In this document: positions 44,927 to 54,112 of the stretch, one piece after another | Position numbering within the stretch: the first letter of the stretch is position 1 | Layout of the letters: the number at the start of each line of letters is the position of its first letter | Assembly: GCA_964419605.1 (NCBI GenBank) | Contig: CAYQQM010000015.1 | Coordinates: forward strand, 1-64,000 | Direction of reading: 5' to 3' | DNA: 64,000 nt | Source: JABFXX01 sp964419605 | GTDB taxonomy: Bacteria > Myxococcota_A > Polyangia > Haliangiales > Haliangiaceae | The notes under the pieces: generated by a model | What the model was told of the DNA's origin: nothing | Database searches by the model: none | What the model saw: only the letters and a program-made list of their open reading frames with translations | Program-made: the position numbers and the translations under genes

Positions 44927-47114
44927 CGAGATCCGAAGCAAAGCGACTGGAAACGTTCGCAGCGTTGCCCCACTGGGCCTTTTTCCACTCCGCATTGCGT
45001 TGCCGCAGCATCCACAGCGGGTCGAGCACCAAGCGCGTCCCAATGGCCCCGCCTGGCTCCCCATACAGGTCGCGACGCTCATCCGGATCGGCAGCCAGGT
45101 TGTATACGCGCGGCGCGCCGGTTGCCATGAGCTTCACCTTCCACGCCCCGATTCGCCCGGCGTGGGAGTTCTCGTACTGCGACGAAAACGACATCGACGG
45201 ATAGCCCCCACGGCCCATCGCCAGGGGGAGCAGCGTTTGGCCCTGCCATTCCGGATCGGTCGTTACACCGAGCAAATCGGCGATCGTCGGCAGGATGTCG
45301 ATCGTTTCCACTCCTTCGCTCACTTTGCGCGCCGGAACCACCGGCGGGTAGTAGATGAGCAGCGGTACATGCAACAGGGTTTCGCGCGCGCTACCGCCAT
45401 GCCCCACTCGCCCATCTTCCCACTGCTCGTCGCCATGATCGGCGGTGACAACTAACATGGTCTGATCCCAGACGTTCCACGCCTTCAGGGTCTCGATCAG
45501 CGTGCCAAGTAGATCATCTTGGTAACTAACGTTTGAATCGTACAAAGCCCGAACGTGCTGTTGCTCGCGCTCGGTGAGGCCTTTTCCGTTGGAACCTCGC
45601 GGTCCCTCGTCGCCATATTCGGTCTGAAATCTCCCCTTGTAGTCGCCGTCGTACCGTTCGAGCCACGGTTGCTTGGCCCGCCAGGTAACATGGGTATCGA
45701 TGAGCCCGAGGTAGAGAAACCATGGTTGCGTCCGGTTTTTTGACAAGAACGACAGGCCTTTGTCGACGATGTCGGCGCCCTTGAGCCCCAGGCCCTTTTC
45801 AATGTGGTTCACAAACTGATCCCACGCGGTGCCAAAACCCCGGGCGGGACGGATGTAGCCATTGCCAGTGGCACCGGCGACGAATTTGCCGGCCGACTTC
45901 GCGATTTCGTCGATGGTCGTCCAGGCAGCAGGCAATTTGTCCTTCATCGCGGCAGCGCGGTGCTTCGCTAGGTAGGCGGAGGTCCACATCGATGCATGAG
46001 AGACCTGCGACTCGTTGCCCTGGACATATGCGTTGAGAAACACCGCTGATGATTCAGCGAGCTTGTCCCAGATCGGCGTTTCTGCTCTGGCCTTGGGATC
46101 AAATGCGCGGACCCGATCTGCCCGCAGCGAATCCATAATGATAAAAACCACGTACTTGGGTGGTTCACCGCGTTTTAGAGCGGGGAGTTCCCCTGGAACC
46201 ATGAGGGAAACATTCGACAGTTGAGCAGTTGCACAACCGACGACGTCTAGGTCGAGCCGGACCGCTTTGCCAGCTAGCGGTGCCAAATCGACCGCGGATC
46301 CCGTGCCTACAATCCTTCCCTCGACAGCTTGGCCGTCGTCGGCGGTTGCAGCCACAGCGAGCGTGCAGCCGGCCGAGAGGTCGCCTGCAAGCTTGGCTCG
46401 TTCCGGAATCGACACGTACCACGACATTCCGGCGCCCCCGGCGATGACCAGGCTATTGGCAGTTGGGTCAAAAAACCGAATGCCGGCGTTGGGCGGTGGC
46501 GACTCTCCTCCGATCTGCAACCACGCAAGGTCAAAACCGCTGGTAGACACAAAAAGGCTCAGCACATTTTCGCCCTCTTTGAGCTGACCAGGCGGAACGG
46601 CCAACTCCGCCGTCGACCATCCCTTTGCGAGGTTGACGTTGATGTTCTTATGGTCGTTGACGCGCACGCTCATGGTCATGTCCGCGGGGGCAAGGGCGCG
46701 AAGTCGCAGCGTCGATCGCGCGACTGCCGACGCCGTAAGCGGCACGTACACGTTCGCGCTCTTGCCCGTCATCCGCCCAACCCGGATGTCATTGTCGACG
46801 TGCCGCATCTCCCACGAGCGCTTTTTTCCGGCCAGCTCATTGCCGATGCGCATGTACTTCGCAAATCCCGCCGATCCGGCTGCCACGACAAGTCCGCCCG
46901 CGTGGCGAAGATGAGCCGACAACCGATTGTCGATCAGAGAGTACACAGGACGTTCGGCGTTGCGCGGCGCGGCCTTGATAGGCATCGCAGCGCTGGTTGT
47001 GGCCAGCCCCGTCGCAATGCCAGCCACGGTCTTTGCGTTGCTGGGCGCCTCCGCAGAACTATTGCCACACGCCGCCATAAGGACGACTGCACACGTGACG
47101 ATGGGGCTACGCAT
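44919..47114 (-). CDS. Sulfatase-superfamily lipoprotein, without the Cys-x-Pro-x-Arg motif
   Basis: 731 residues from ATG 47114 (lipobox VVLMAACGN). The first ~290 residues are beta-rich and unassigned (ARSTLRLRALAPADM; NVLSLFVSTSGFDLAW). From ~300 the alkaline-phosphatase superfamily sulfatase domain runs to the end: YVVFIIMDSLRADRVRAF (first metal Asp), QVSHASMWTSAYLA at the nucleophile, WFLYLGLIDTH, and VVTADHGDEQWED (metal Asp/His). Ordinary sulfatases carry Cys-x-Pro-x-Arg there; this has Ser/Ala, as in phosphotransferases such as LtaS-type enzymes, so it may act on a phosphodiester or phosphoethanolamine rather than sulfate. Confidence 0.8.
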   Translation of the reverse strand: MRSPIVTCAVVLMAACGNSSAEAPSNAKTVAGIATGLATTSAAMPIKAAPRNAERPVYSLIDNRLSAHLRHAGGLVVAAGSAGFAKYMRIGNELAGKKRSWEMRHVDNDIRVGRMTGKSANVYVPLTASAVARSTLRLRALAPADMTMSVRVNDHKNINVNLAKGWSTAELAVPPGQLKEGENVLSLFVSTSGFDLAWLQIGGESPPPNAGIRFFDPTANSLVIAGGAGMSWYVSIPERAKLAGDLSAGCTLAVAATADDGQAVEGRIVGTGSAVDLAPLAGKAVRLDLDVVGCATAQLSNVSLMVPGELPALKRGEPPKYVVFIIMDSLRADRVRAFDPKARAETPIWDKLAESSAVFLNAYVQGNESQVSHASMWTSAYLAKHRAAAMKDKLPAAWTTIDEIAKSAGKFVAGATGNGYIRPARGFGTAWDQFVNHIEKGLGLKGADIVDKGLSFLSKNRTQPWFLYLGLIDTHVTWRAKQPWLERYDGDYKGRFQTEYGDEGPRGSNGKGLTEREQQHVRALYDSNVSYQDDLLGTLIETLKAWNVWDQTMLVVTADHGDEQWEDGRVGHGGSARETLLHVPLLIYYPPVVPARKVSEGVETIDILPTIADLLGVTTDPEWQGQTLLPLAMGRGGYPSMSFSSQYENSHAGRIGAWKVKLMATGAPRVYNLAADPDERRDLYGEPGGAIGTRLVLDPLWMLRQRNAEWKKAQWGNAANVSSRFASDLGE

Positions 47115-47187
47115 CGGCGGCAACCTAGCACTACTGCGGCCTGGTTCTAGCCACGGAGCCGGCGAATAATATTCACCGGTTCCGCAG

Positions 47188-48468
47188 CTACCAAGCGAAT
47201 TGCAAAGAAGCGCCCGCGGTGTCAGGGCCCAGAACCGGAGTGATCGCGAGGGTCGATTCCGGAGCCCGACGAGTCGTCGCCGCGCGCTCCGCGGGATCGG
47301 GTGCAGAGACGGTCTTGATTAACGCGAAAACGGTAAACGCAAATCCAACCCCGGCCGCAATGCCCGTGGCAAACGTTGCAATTCTTAGTCCTCGCCCCGA
47401 CGAACAAAGCCCGGGACCGACGCTGTTTCCAGCCTCGTTGGTCGAACAATTGCCGCCGTATTCGAACGGCCCCGCGCCGGGCTTTTTCGATGCACCTGTG
47501 CTCGCAAGTAATCCCCACGACACGCCGAACCCCGTTGCCAAAATCCCGGTCGCAACCGCGCCACCGATCGCGGCCTTCCGCCACGACGAACGCGACGACC
47601 CGGATCTATCGCTCGCCGCCTGGGCGCCTCCCTTGGCTTCGCTGCCGGCCGTGCCGACTCCACCTGCTCCGCTTCCCGACCCGGGTCGCAGCTCGGCGTT
47701 TACCACCGCCGTTTGTCCAGCCGCGCACGTTACATCCTTTCGCTCCCAGCGCTGAAATCCGGGGGCTTCAACAGCAACCTGGTGACGCCCCACAGGCACG
47801 TTCTGCAATTGACCCGTTCCGTTGGTCGCGGCCGCGGCGGGGCTGACGTCGTCGTCTAAGAACAACGTCGCGCGGTCCGGGCCCGCAACCTTCACAACGA
47901 TCGCGCAGTTCTCGGTCTGTCCCGTCAATGCGGCGTACAGTTTTTTCGTTCGAGCCTGAAGCGCCGCGCCGGTCGACTCAGAAATCGGAATTGCTTCCGT
48001 ATAGGTTTTGTCCCGAGCCTTGCGCTTGACGTCGAGCAGAACGACGCTGACGCTATACGCAGCGACCGTCTTCTCGAGCTTTCCATATAATAGGAAGTCG
48101 GCTCCTAAATCGGCCCCAATAACGGCCATACAAGCCGGTCTTTCGTCTTCGCAATTCCGGATCAGCTTTAGGTCGATTAATTCTTTGTCTCCACCTACCG
48201 CCAACGCGTAGGGGCCGCCGCTCTTGGCGCGCGCCCGCAAACCGTTCGTCAATTCTTGCGCAACCTGGGTATCTTTCGACGATGACATGCCCTGCTTGTC
48301 GATCACCTCGATGCCGAGGATGGCCACCGACGGTTTGGCGACTGCAGTACTTCCAGCGAGTCCGACGAACAGCAGCGGCACGATCAGCGTTCGGAAGGCG
48401 AGTCGAGAGCGCGGTTCATTTGCGCTACGGTCAGTCCAACGGAAGGTCGCTGTAACATCACGGTTCAT
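47188..48468 (-). CDS. Exported PEGA-domain protein
   Basis: 426 residues from ATG 48468 (ATG-type start chosen ahead of a signal LIVPLLFVGLAGSTAVA). Residues ~55-180 resemble the peptidoglycan/Tol-like sensor part seen before PEGA domains in myxobacteria (VAILGIEVIDKQGM; GADFLLYGKLEKTVAAYSVSV). A PEGA domain follows (AIVVKVAGPDRATLFLDDD; VPVGRHQVAVEAPGFQRW). A Gly/Ala/Ser-rich linker leads to two membrane helices (AAIGGAVATGILATGFG; IATFATGIAAGVGFAFT). It is probably a regulatory or envelope component. Neighbouring genes give no clear job. Confidence 0.7.
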   Translation of the reverse strand: MNRDVTATFRWTDRSANEPRSRLAFRTLIVPLLFVGLAGSTAVAKPSVAILGIEVIDKQGMSSSKDTQVAQELTNGLRARAKSGGPYALAVGGDKELIDLKLIRNCEDERPACMAVIGADLGADFLLYGKLEKTVAAYSVSVVLLDVKRKARDKTYTEAIPISESTGAALQARTKKLYAALTGQTENCAIVVKVAGPDRATLFLDDDVSPAAAATNGTGQLQNVPVGRHQVAVEAPGFQRWERKDVTCAAGQTAVVNAELRPGSGSGAGGVGTAGSEAKGGAQAASDRSGSSRSSWRKAAIGGAVATGILATGFGVSWGLLASTGASKKPGAGPFEYGGNCSTNEAGNSVGPGLCSSGRGLRIATFATGIAAGVGFAFTVFALIKTVSAPDPAERAATTRRAPESTLAITPVLGPDTAGASLQFAW

Positions 48469-48511
48469 AATCGGCCTCAACGCGAACACTATCATGGCTC
48501 AGCGATGCGGT

Positions 48512-49459
48512 TCATGGCCAGATACCTCGTGTCATTGCAAGGATTTGGGCTGCGCCTTGCGCCAGCAGCGCGTCCGCCAGATCCGTGCCGAGGCGATGGG
48601 CGTCGAAAGGAGAACCCTCGACCTTCGCGCGAAGAATGCGACTGCCATCGGGCATTCCGCACATGCCAACGACTCGCAGATCCCCCCCAGCACCGTGCTC
48701 CGCGTGCGCCGCCAGTGGCGTCTCGCAGCTTCCCCCCATGCGCAGTAGAAACGCGCGTTCGGCCGCGATCGTCTCCGCCGCCCGGTCGTCGTGAAGGGCC
48801 CGTACCGCAAGCTCACGCGCGGTGGAGTCGTCGGCGCGCACTTCGATGCCGAGCGCACCTTGCGCACAAGCAGGAATCGAGATCTCGAGCGGCAGCAACT
48901 GCGTGATCCGTTCGCGTAGCCCCAAGCGCACCAGGCCGGCGGCCGCGAGCACGACCGCGTCGTATTTCCCCTCATCCAGTTTTTGGAGTCGGGTGGGCAC
49001 ATTGCCGCGCAACATTTCGATTCGCAGATCCGGACGATGTGCCAGAAGCTGGCATTGGCGCCGCATCGAAGAAGTGCCAACTCTGGCACCTTGCGGCAAG
49101 GTATCGAGCGTGACGGCGTTGCGCGCGCACAACGCATCCCATGGACTCTCGCGAGCCGAAATCGCCGCGATTGCGAGCCCCGGAGCAAGCTCCGCGGGAA
49201 CATCTTTCATGGAGTGCACCGCCAAATCGGCGCTCCGGTCAACCAGCGCGGCCTCGATCTCCTTTACGAACAAGCCCTTACCGCCCACCTTGGCAAGCGG
49301 CACATCGAGAATTCGATCGCCCTGCGTCTTTAGGACGACGAGATCAACCGCGATATGGGGGGCAATCGCTTCGAGGCGCGCCTGAACGTGACGAGCCTGC
49401 CATAACGCGAGTGCGCTGCCGCGCGTAGCGATCCCCATCCGATCTTTGGAACTCGTCAC
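48512..49459 (-). CDS. hemC: Porphobilinogen deaminase (hydroxymethylbilane synthase)
   Basis: 315 residues from GTG 49459, overlapping the hemA stop (GTGA). It joins four porphobilinogen units into hydroxymethylbilane in heme synthesis. Marks are GIATRGSALALWQA, HSMKDVP, VGTSSMRRQCQL, and MGGSCETPLAAHAE, the Cys that carries the dipyrromethane cofactor. Length is typical. It is the last of four genes joined by 4-bp overlaps. Confidence 0.97.
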   Translation of the reverse strand: MTSSKDRMGIATRGSALALWQARHVQARLEAIAPHIAVDLVVLKTQGDRILDVPLAKVGGKGLFVKEIEAALVDRSADLAVHSMKDVPAELAPGLAIAAISARESPWDALCARNAVTLDTLPQGARVGTSSMRRQCQLLAHRPDLRIEMLRGNVPTRLQKLDEGKYDAVVLAAAGLVRLGLRERITQLLPLEISIPACAQGALGIEVRADDSTARELAVRALHDDRAAETIAAERAFLLRMGGSCETPLAAHAEHGAGGDLRVVGMCGMPDGSRILRAKVEGSPFDAHRLGTDLADALLAQGAAQILAMTRGIWP

Positions 49460-50820
49460 GCCTGCGCCTTTCGCGACATCGACTCGGCAGCGGGCGGCGG
49501 AGCCACATCGTCCGCTGCTGATGGCACGCGATCGGGCTCCGACTCCGTTGCATCGAGGCCAAACAACTCCGCCACCACCGCAGCGCGCACATTCGACTCG
49601 TCGGGCGACGATTCCCGCAACGCCGAGGTCGGCTGGTGTAATAGTTTATTGACGACAAGCTGAACCACGCGCTGCACCATTTCCCGCTGTTGATCGCGAT
49701 TGAGGTCTTTCCTGGCCATTTGGTCAAGCGCCTTGGCCACCTCTGCGTCTGCAATCTGCGTAAACTTATCGCGCAGCGCGCGAATCGTGGGCACAACGCC
49801 CCGCATCCTCACCCAGCTTTCAAACTGCGCGGCCTCGTAGTCGACGATCTTAGCCGCGTGTTCAGCCGCTTTCGTCCGCTCGGCAAGGTTCGCCTTGACG
49901 ACATCATCGAGATCATCGATGTCGAACAAATACACGCCGTCCAACTCGGCGATACTTGGCTCCGCATCGCGCGGTACGGCAATATCGATCACGACCATCG
50001 GCTTCCACCGACGAGCTTTGGCGACTTTCTTAAACACCGCGCGAGTCAAGATCGGTTGGCGCGATCCGGTGGAGCTAATCACGACATCCGCTGCAACGAG
50101 AAGGTCGACGAGCTGGTCCCACGGCTTGGCCACGCCCCCAATTTCCGCAGCAAGGTCTCTCGCCTTCTCGGCCGAGCGATTGGTCACGACAATCTGCTGG
50201 GCGCCATTGGCGGCGAGATGGCGGGCCGCCAGCGCAGACATCTTACCCGCGCCGATCACGAGCACCGTCTTTGCCTCCAAGCTGCCAAAGACCCGCGCCG
50301 CAAGCTCCACGGCAACTGACGAAACGTTGGCAGCGCCCCGCGCGATCGCGGTCTCCGTTCGCACGCGCTTCGCAACGCCGAACGCCCGTTCCAACGCGCG
50401 CGACAGCACTGGGCCAACGGTGCCCACGCTCGACGCAGTTCCGTACGCCGCCTTGAGTTGCCCGAGAATTTGCGCCTCGCCCACGACGAGCGAATCGAGC
50501 GAAGCCGCGACGCGAAACACATGCTGAATAGCGCCTGCGCCGCGGTGAGCGTACAGCGCCTCGGCGACATCTGGGAGTACATGGGACTGCTGTCGAGCGA
50601 GAAAGCTGCGCACGTGCGCAGTCGCATCCGCAGGCGTTGCGGCTACTCCGTACACTTCGACTCGATTGCAGGTCGAAATCAGCAGTGCCTCCGCAATCGC
50701 CAGGTCCTGCGTGAGCGCGCCCAGCGCCCCTGCAATCTCGTCGTCGCGGAACGCAACCTTTTCGCGGACGTCGACCTTGGCAGTGCGCCAGCTCAGTCCG
50801 ACCACGAATAGCTCGCTCAT
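49456..50820 (-). CDS. hemA: Glutamyl-tRNA reductase
   Basis: 454 residues from ATG 50820, which overlaps the hemX/ccsA stop (ATGA). It reduces glutamyl-tRNA to glutamate-1-semialdehyde, the first step of C5-pathway heme synthesis. The catalytic Cys lies in STCNRVEVYG (Cys 51); GEAQILGQLKAAY, the NADPH motif VLVIGAGKMSALAARHL and the helical dimerisation tail (VRMRGVVPTIRALRDKF) complete the family. The last ~35 residues form an acidic, low-complexity extension. Confidence 0.97.
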   Translation of the reverse strand: MSELFVVGLSWRTAKVDVREKVAFRDDEIAGALGALTQDLAIAEALLISTCNRVEVYGVAATPADATAHVRSFLARQQSHVLPDVAEALYAHRGAGAIQHVFRVAASLDSLVVGEAQILGQLKAAYGTASSVGTVGPVLSRALERAFGVAKRVRTETAIARGAANVSSVAVELAARVFGSLEAKTVLVIGAGKMSALAARHLAANGAQQIVVTNRSAEKARDLAAEIGGVAKPWDQLVDLLVAADVVISSTGSRQPILTRAVFKKVAKARRWKPMVVIDIAVPRDAEPSIAELDGVYLFDIDDLDDVVKANLAERTKAAEHAAKIVDYEAAQFESWVRMRGVVPTIRALRDKFTQIADAEVAKALDQMARKDLNRDQQREMVQRVVQLVVNKLLHQPTSALRESSPDESNVRAAVVAELFGLDATESEPDRVPSAADDVAPPPAAESMSRKAQA

Positions 50821-51635
50821 GACAGGGTCCGACGAATCAAGTAAATCGCAATCACGGCTAACGCTGCCGCAAACCCCTCGAGCGTGAGCTTGGCCGCCCG
50901 CCGGCCGCGCCACCCGAAAATTTGCCTCGCAACCAATAACGCCGCAAACGCCACCCACGTCACCGCAGCGAGTGCGTATTCAAGCCGAGCGAGGTTCTCC
51001 CCCAGCCGCGCGGTCCACACCGCACCTAATACCAGAGAGATTGTGAAGATCGGAAAACCCGCCCATACCAGCCGATGCGACAGGCGGTCGAGCGATTCCA
51101 GCGGTGCGCCGCGATCCCGAAACGACAAGGCGTCGAAGTTCTTTTTTCGCAGCGCGCGATCCTCGGCGAGATAGATCGCACTCAGTGCACTAGCAAGGGC
51201 AAAGATTCCTACGCCGAGCGTGGCAAGAGAAATATGGACCCGCCCCAGAACCGACAGGTCCTCCGGCACGGCGCCGGCGGGGGTCAGGCGCGCCAGCAGC
51301 AACAAGATCAGCGACACCGGCATGACCACAACCCCCGCGAGCGTAAGGCGATAGCGGGCGCTGGTAAGCAAGTATCCACCGGTGAGGATAAACGCGAGCA
51401 ATCCGATCGCCTCTCGCACCGACTCGGCCGGATGGACATGGAGCGTTCCTCTCCAACCGATGTCCGTGCCGTGTGCCGCCCAAGCAATGCCGACCAACAC
51501 AAGCGCGATCGGACGTAGCTTGCGATGCCCGGCAAGCACCCCCAACAATGCCGCCGTGCTCACCCCATACGCGACGACCGCCACCCAAAATGCCGGCGAC
51601 GGCGCAACTGACAGCAGCCGCCCGGCGGCGTTCAC
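50817..51635 (-). CDS. CcsA/HemX-like membrane protein
   Basis: 272 residues from GTG 51635 (overlap with the preceding stop), about eight membrane helices. WAAHGTDIGWRG and HISLATLGVGIFALASALSAIYL, with conserved Trp and His, match the CcsA/HemX cytochrome c assembly family. In many bacteria such a gene precedes hemA and affects HemA levels (HemX), so the placement supports the HemX role; a cytochrome c assembly role is the alternative. No ccsB partner is nearby. Confidence 0.8.
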   Translation of the reverse strand: MNAAGRLLSVAPSPAFWVAVVAYGVSTAALLGVLAGHRKLRPIALVLVGIAWAAHGTDIGWRGTLHVHPAESVREAIGLLAFILTGGYLLTSARYRLTLAGVVVMPVSLILLLLARLTPAGAVPEDLSVLGRVHISLATLGVGIFALASALSAIYLAEDRALRKKNFDALSFRDRGAPLESLDRLSHRLVWAGFPIFTISLVLGAVWTARLGENLARLEYALAAVTWVAFAALLVARQIFGWRGRRAAKLTLEGFAAALAVIAIYLIRRTLS

Positions 51636-51931
51636 GGCGGCAACGGATCTCCGACAAAGCCTTCGATGACCTCGTAGGCGATATCGGCGTAGATCACCGA
51701 AGTAAACAGCTGCTCCGCGCCCATTTCCTCAAGTTGAGGCTTTGACCGAACTCGCCCCACGAGATCGTGCGGATCCTCCGCTTGACCGTTCGTCGCAACA
51801 AAGCAGACGGCGGGCGTCATGGAGAACCCGCGATCGAGTTCGGTGAGAACCATGCGATTGTCTTTGAGCACGACGCGGCCTTCCGCAGTCCATGCGTCAA
51901 GTCGCTCCACAGAAATGAACAGGCGCGGCAT
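51632..51931 (-). CDS. Conserved small protein heading the heme operon
   Basis: 99 residues from ATG 51931, overlapping the next gene by 4 bp (GTGA), so it is the first of four coupled heme genes. The sequence (MPRLFISVERLDAWTAEG; VVLKDNRMVLTELDRGF; AEQLFTSVIYADIAYEVIEG) suggests a compact beta/alpha fold and a soluble protein; I do not recognise a family. Its conserved-looking core and place suggest a role in expression or assembly of the heme enzymes; inference only. The 130-bp divergent region with trxA is its promoter. Confidence 0.65.
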   Translation of the reverse strand: MPRLFISVERLDAWTAEGRVVLKDNRMVLTELDRGFSMTPAVCFVATNGQAEDPHDLVGRVRSKPQLEEMGAEQLFTSVIYADIAYEVIEGFVGDPLPP

Positions 51932-51963
51932 TCCGAGAATCTATTGTACCAGGCGAAGGCACC

Positions 51964-52055
51964 TTGCGGTCTGGTTCGACAGAGGTTACATACTCAGAGA
52001 ATCGCCGCAGTGATCTTCTTGACTTGCGGCACTAACTGCTTGGAACTTTGGAGGT
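51964..52055 (+). promoter_or_regulatory. Promoter and ribosome site of trxA
   Basis: TTGCGG (51964-51969), a 17-bp spacer and TACATA (51987-51992) resemble a sigma-70 promoter. GGAGGT (52050-52055) lies seven bases before the trxA ATG. The region also serves the divergent heme operon. The promoter call rests on two hexamers only. Confidence 0.4.
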
Positions 52056-52061
52056 AGTTGT

Positions 52062-52394
52062 ATGGCAAGCGCCAACGTCAAAGAACTTACGGACTCGAAC
52101 TTCGAATCGGAAGTCCTCAAGTCCGATGTACCCACCCTCGTGGATTTCTGGGCGGTCTGGTGCGGCCCATGCAAGCAAATTGCGCCAACGGTCGATGCGC
52201 TCGCCGATGACTACAAAGGTCGCCTGAATGTGGCCAAGATGGACGTCGACCACCATCAGATCGTCCCGCAGCAATACGGAGTCCGATCCATTCCCACCCT
52301 GCTCATCTTCAAGGGTGGCAAAGTAGTCGGCCAGCTCGTGGGTGCACAACCTCGCTCTAAGCTCGAGGCCGAGATTCAAAAGCATATCGGCTAG
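52062..52394 (+). CDS. trxA: Thioredoxin
   Basis: 110 residues, a full-length thioredoxin with active site WCGPC (Cys 34 and Cys 37), the buried Asp (VDFWAVW), the cis-Pro loop SIPTLLIF and glycine GGKVVGQ. It reduces protein disulfides in the cytosol with electrons from a thioredoxin reductase. Two genes follow within 11 and 14 bp, a methyltransferase and an FNR-type flavoprotein, so it likely heads a redox-linked operon. Confidence 0.97.
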   Translation: MASANVKELTDSNFESEVLKSDVPTLVDFWAVWCGPCKQIAPTVDALADDYKGRLNVAKMDVDHHQIVPQQYGVRSIPTLLIFKGGKVVGQLVGAQPRSKLEAEIQKHIG

Positions 52395-52404
52395 CCCGCC
52401 CGCG

Positions 52405-54099
52405 ATGGCCCTGCCGCCCAAGCTTCGGCGATCGAGACACCTGTCGTGGTTTTCCCACATGGGAGCCGTGTATTTGTTCCACGATCTGTACGGCTATCTG
52501 ATGGAAATGAGTCCAGATATTGCCGAGCTGGTCGAAGCGTTTGCCGAGCCCGCCCCTACTGCGGCGACACTCGACCGATTTGCCAACCGGTTTGGCGAAG
52601 CGGACTCTGCCACATTCGTCGACGTGTTTACAGCGCACAGCGTACTCGTTGATCCGGACGACGTCGAGGCGGATCTGATGTGGCCATTTGTTCCCATCAA
52701 AGGCCGATGGAATATCTGGCACCGTCGGGGCGACCAAATCACGCTCTATACCGCGTGGGGAGACCGCCCCGTTGCGCGCGTGGCGCTCGATGCCGAGCAG
52801 ACCGCGATGTGGGATGCGTTCGACGGCGAAACCCGATTGTCCGAGCTCGCCAAGAACCACGACCCGACGAAGCTTGCGGCGTTGGTGCGCCAGCTCACGC
52901 ACTCCGACGTTCAGGCCCTCAAATTGTCGATGCTGCCGTGGTCGACGTACGCCAAGCGCCCTGGTAGTGCACCGCCGTATCTCTCATCGACGATGCCCTA
53001 TCCGCGGTGGCAGCCCGGAAGCCCCCCGGTGGAGCCTGTAGATTTAACCGTCTATCACCGCAACGACGTTGCGCACGGCGATACCCAATTCGATCACCAC
53101 GAGACCACGCTATCGCATCTCTTTCGCGAACTCCATCCAGCGCTTGGCGGCCGCACCTACGGCACCGCGCTCGTCGACGCGTTGCTCGCACGAAAGCTGA
53201 TCGGCGAAGGGCCGGTTCGCATCCTGGAGATCGGCGCTGGGCTCGGGTACGTCGCCCGCGACGTAATCGCGCGGCTTTCGGCAGGCGGCCGCAGCGTCGC
53301 GTACACGATCGTTGAACTCGCCCCGGCGCTGGCGGCGGCGCAGCAGCACCTACTGGGCAGCGCAGCCACCTGGGTCCAGGACGACGCCCTCACCGCAATC
53401 CTTCCGGATAACGCGTTCGACCTTGTGTTGTGCAACGAAATGGTCGGCGACCTACCGGCAAAACAACTCCATCGCTCCGAAGTAGGTCTAGCAGGCGACG
53501 ATAGCGGCAGCGTCGATCGCGAACGACTGCGCGCGATATCGCCGCTGGCAGCCGAACTCTCCATTCCCCTCGACGACGCGCCCGATCCTTTCTACTTACA
53601 AACCGGTGCGTTTGAGCTCATCGCTCGAATCTCGCGCTGGCTTGCGCCGGGTGGCACGGCGGTGGTCACCGAATTTGGCAACCTCAATGCATGGCCGCGA
53701 TTGTCGACCCATCTCGATCACCCGGAACTCTCTACCCACTTCGGCCACCTATTGCATATTGCGCGGGGACGAGGGCTCACGGGAGACTTCGAGTTTGTCA
53801 TGGATTTGATCGAACTCGATCGCAACGAGCAAGGCCTTACCACCACGCGGAGCCAGTTCCGTGCACTGCGCGCCCTGGCCGCAGACGCCGGAATCGATCT
53901 GCCCAAGCTCGGGTTTACGCGCACCATGTTTGAGCAAACCGTTGCTGGAAAGCTCGCCTTGGATGCGATTGGGGATCTGCGGTTTGAGAAGATCGAAGAT
54001 CGCCTTATGGGCCTCGTTCCCCACGAGTTTAAAGCGCTGATCTTGCGAAAGCCACATCCGGCTCACCCCGAGGCGCCACGACGCACCGTGGCGTGCTAG
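52405..54099 (+). CDS. SAM-dependent methyltransferase with PqqD-like N-terminal part
   Basis: 564 residues from ATG 52405, 11 bp after trxA. Residues ~15-95 (MGAVYLFHDLYGYLMEMSPDI; LVEAFAEPAPTAATLDRFA; ATFVDVFTAHSVL) resemble the PqqD/RRE winged helix that binds RiPP leader peptides; residues ~100-175 (NIWHRRGDQITLYTAWGD; DAFDGETRLSELA) look like a second copy. Residues ~280-540 are a class I methyltransferase: VRILEIGAGLGYVARDV (motif I), AYTIVELAPALA (motif II), NAFDLVLCNEMVGDL, with some resemblance to the MidA/NDUFAF7 group. The substrate is unknown. Confidence 0.7.
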   Translation: MALPPKLRRSRHLSWFSHMGAVYLFHDLYGYLMEMSPDIAELVEAFAEPAPTAATLDRFANRFGEADSATFVDVFTAHSVLVDPDDVEADLMWPFVPIKGRWNIWHRRGDQITLYTAWGDRPVARVALDAEQTAMWDAFDGETRLSELAKNHDPTKLAALVRQLTHSDVQALKLSMLPWSTYAKRPGSAPPYLSSTMPYPRWQPGSPPVEPVDLTVYHRNDVAHGDTQFDHHETTLSHLFRELHPALGGRTYGTALVDALLARKLIGEGPVRILEIGAGLGYVARDVIARLSAGGRSVAYTIVELAPALAAAQQHLLGSAATWVQDDALTAILPDNAFDLVLCNEMVGDLPAKQLHRSEVGLAGDDSGSVDRERLRAISPLAAELSIPLDDAPDPFYLQTGAFELIARISRWLAPGGTAVVTEFGNLNAWPRLSTHLDHPELSTHFGHLLHIARGRGLTGDFEFVMDLIELDRNEQGLTTTRSQFRALRALAADAGIDLPKLGFTRTMFEQTVAGKLALDAIGDLRFEKIEDRLMGLVPHEFKALILRKPHPAHPEAPRRTVAC

Positions 54100-54112
54100 C
54101 GTCGCCGACGAG

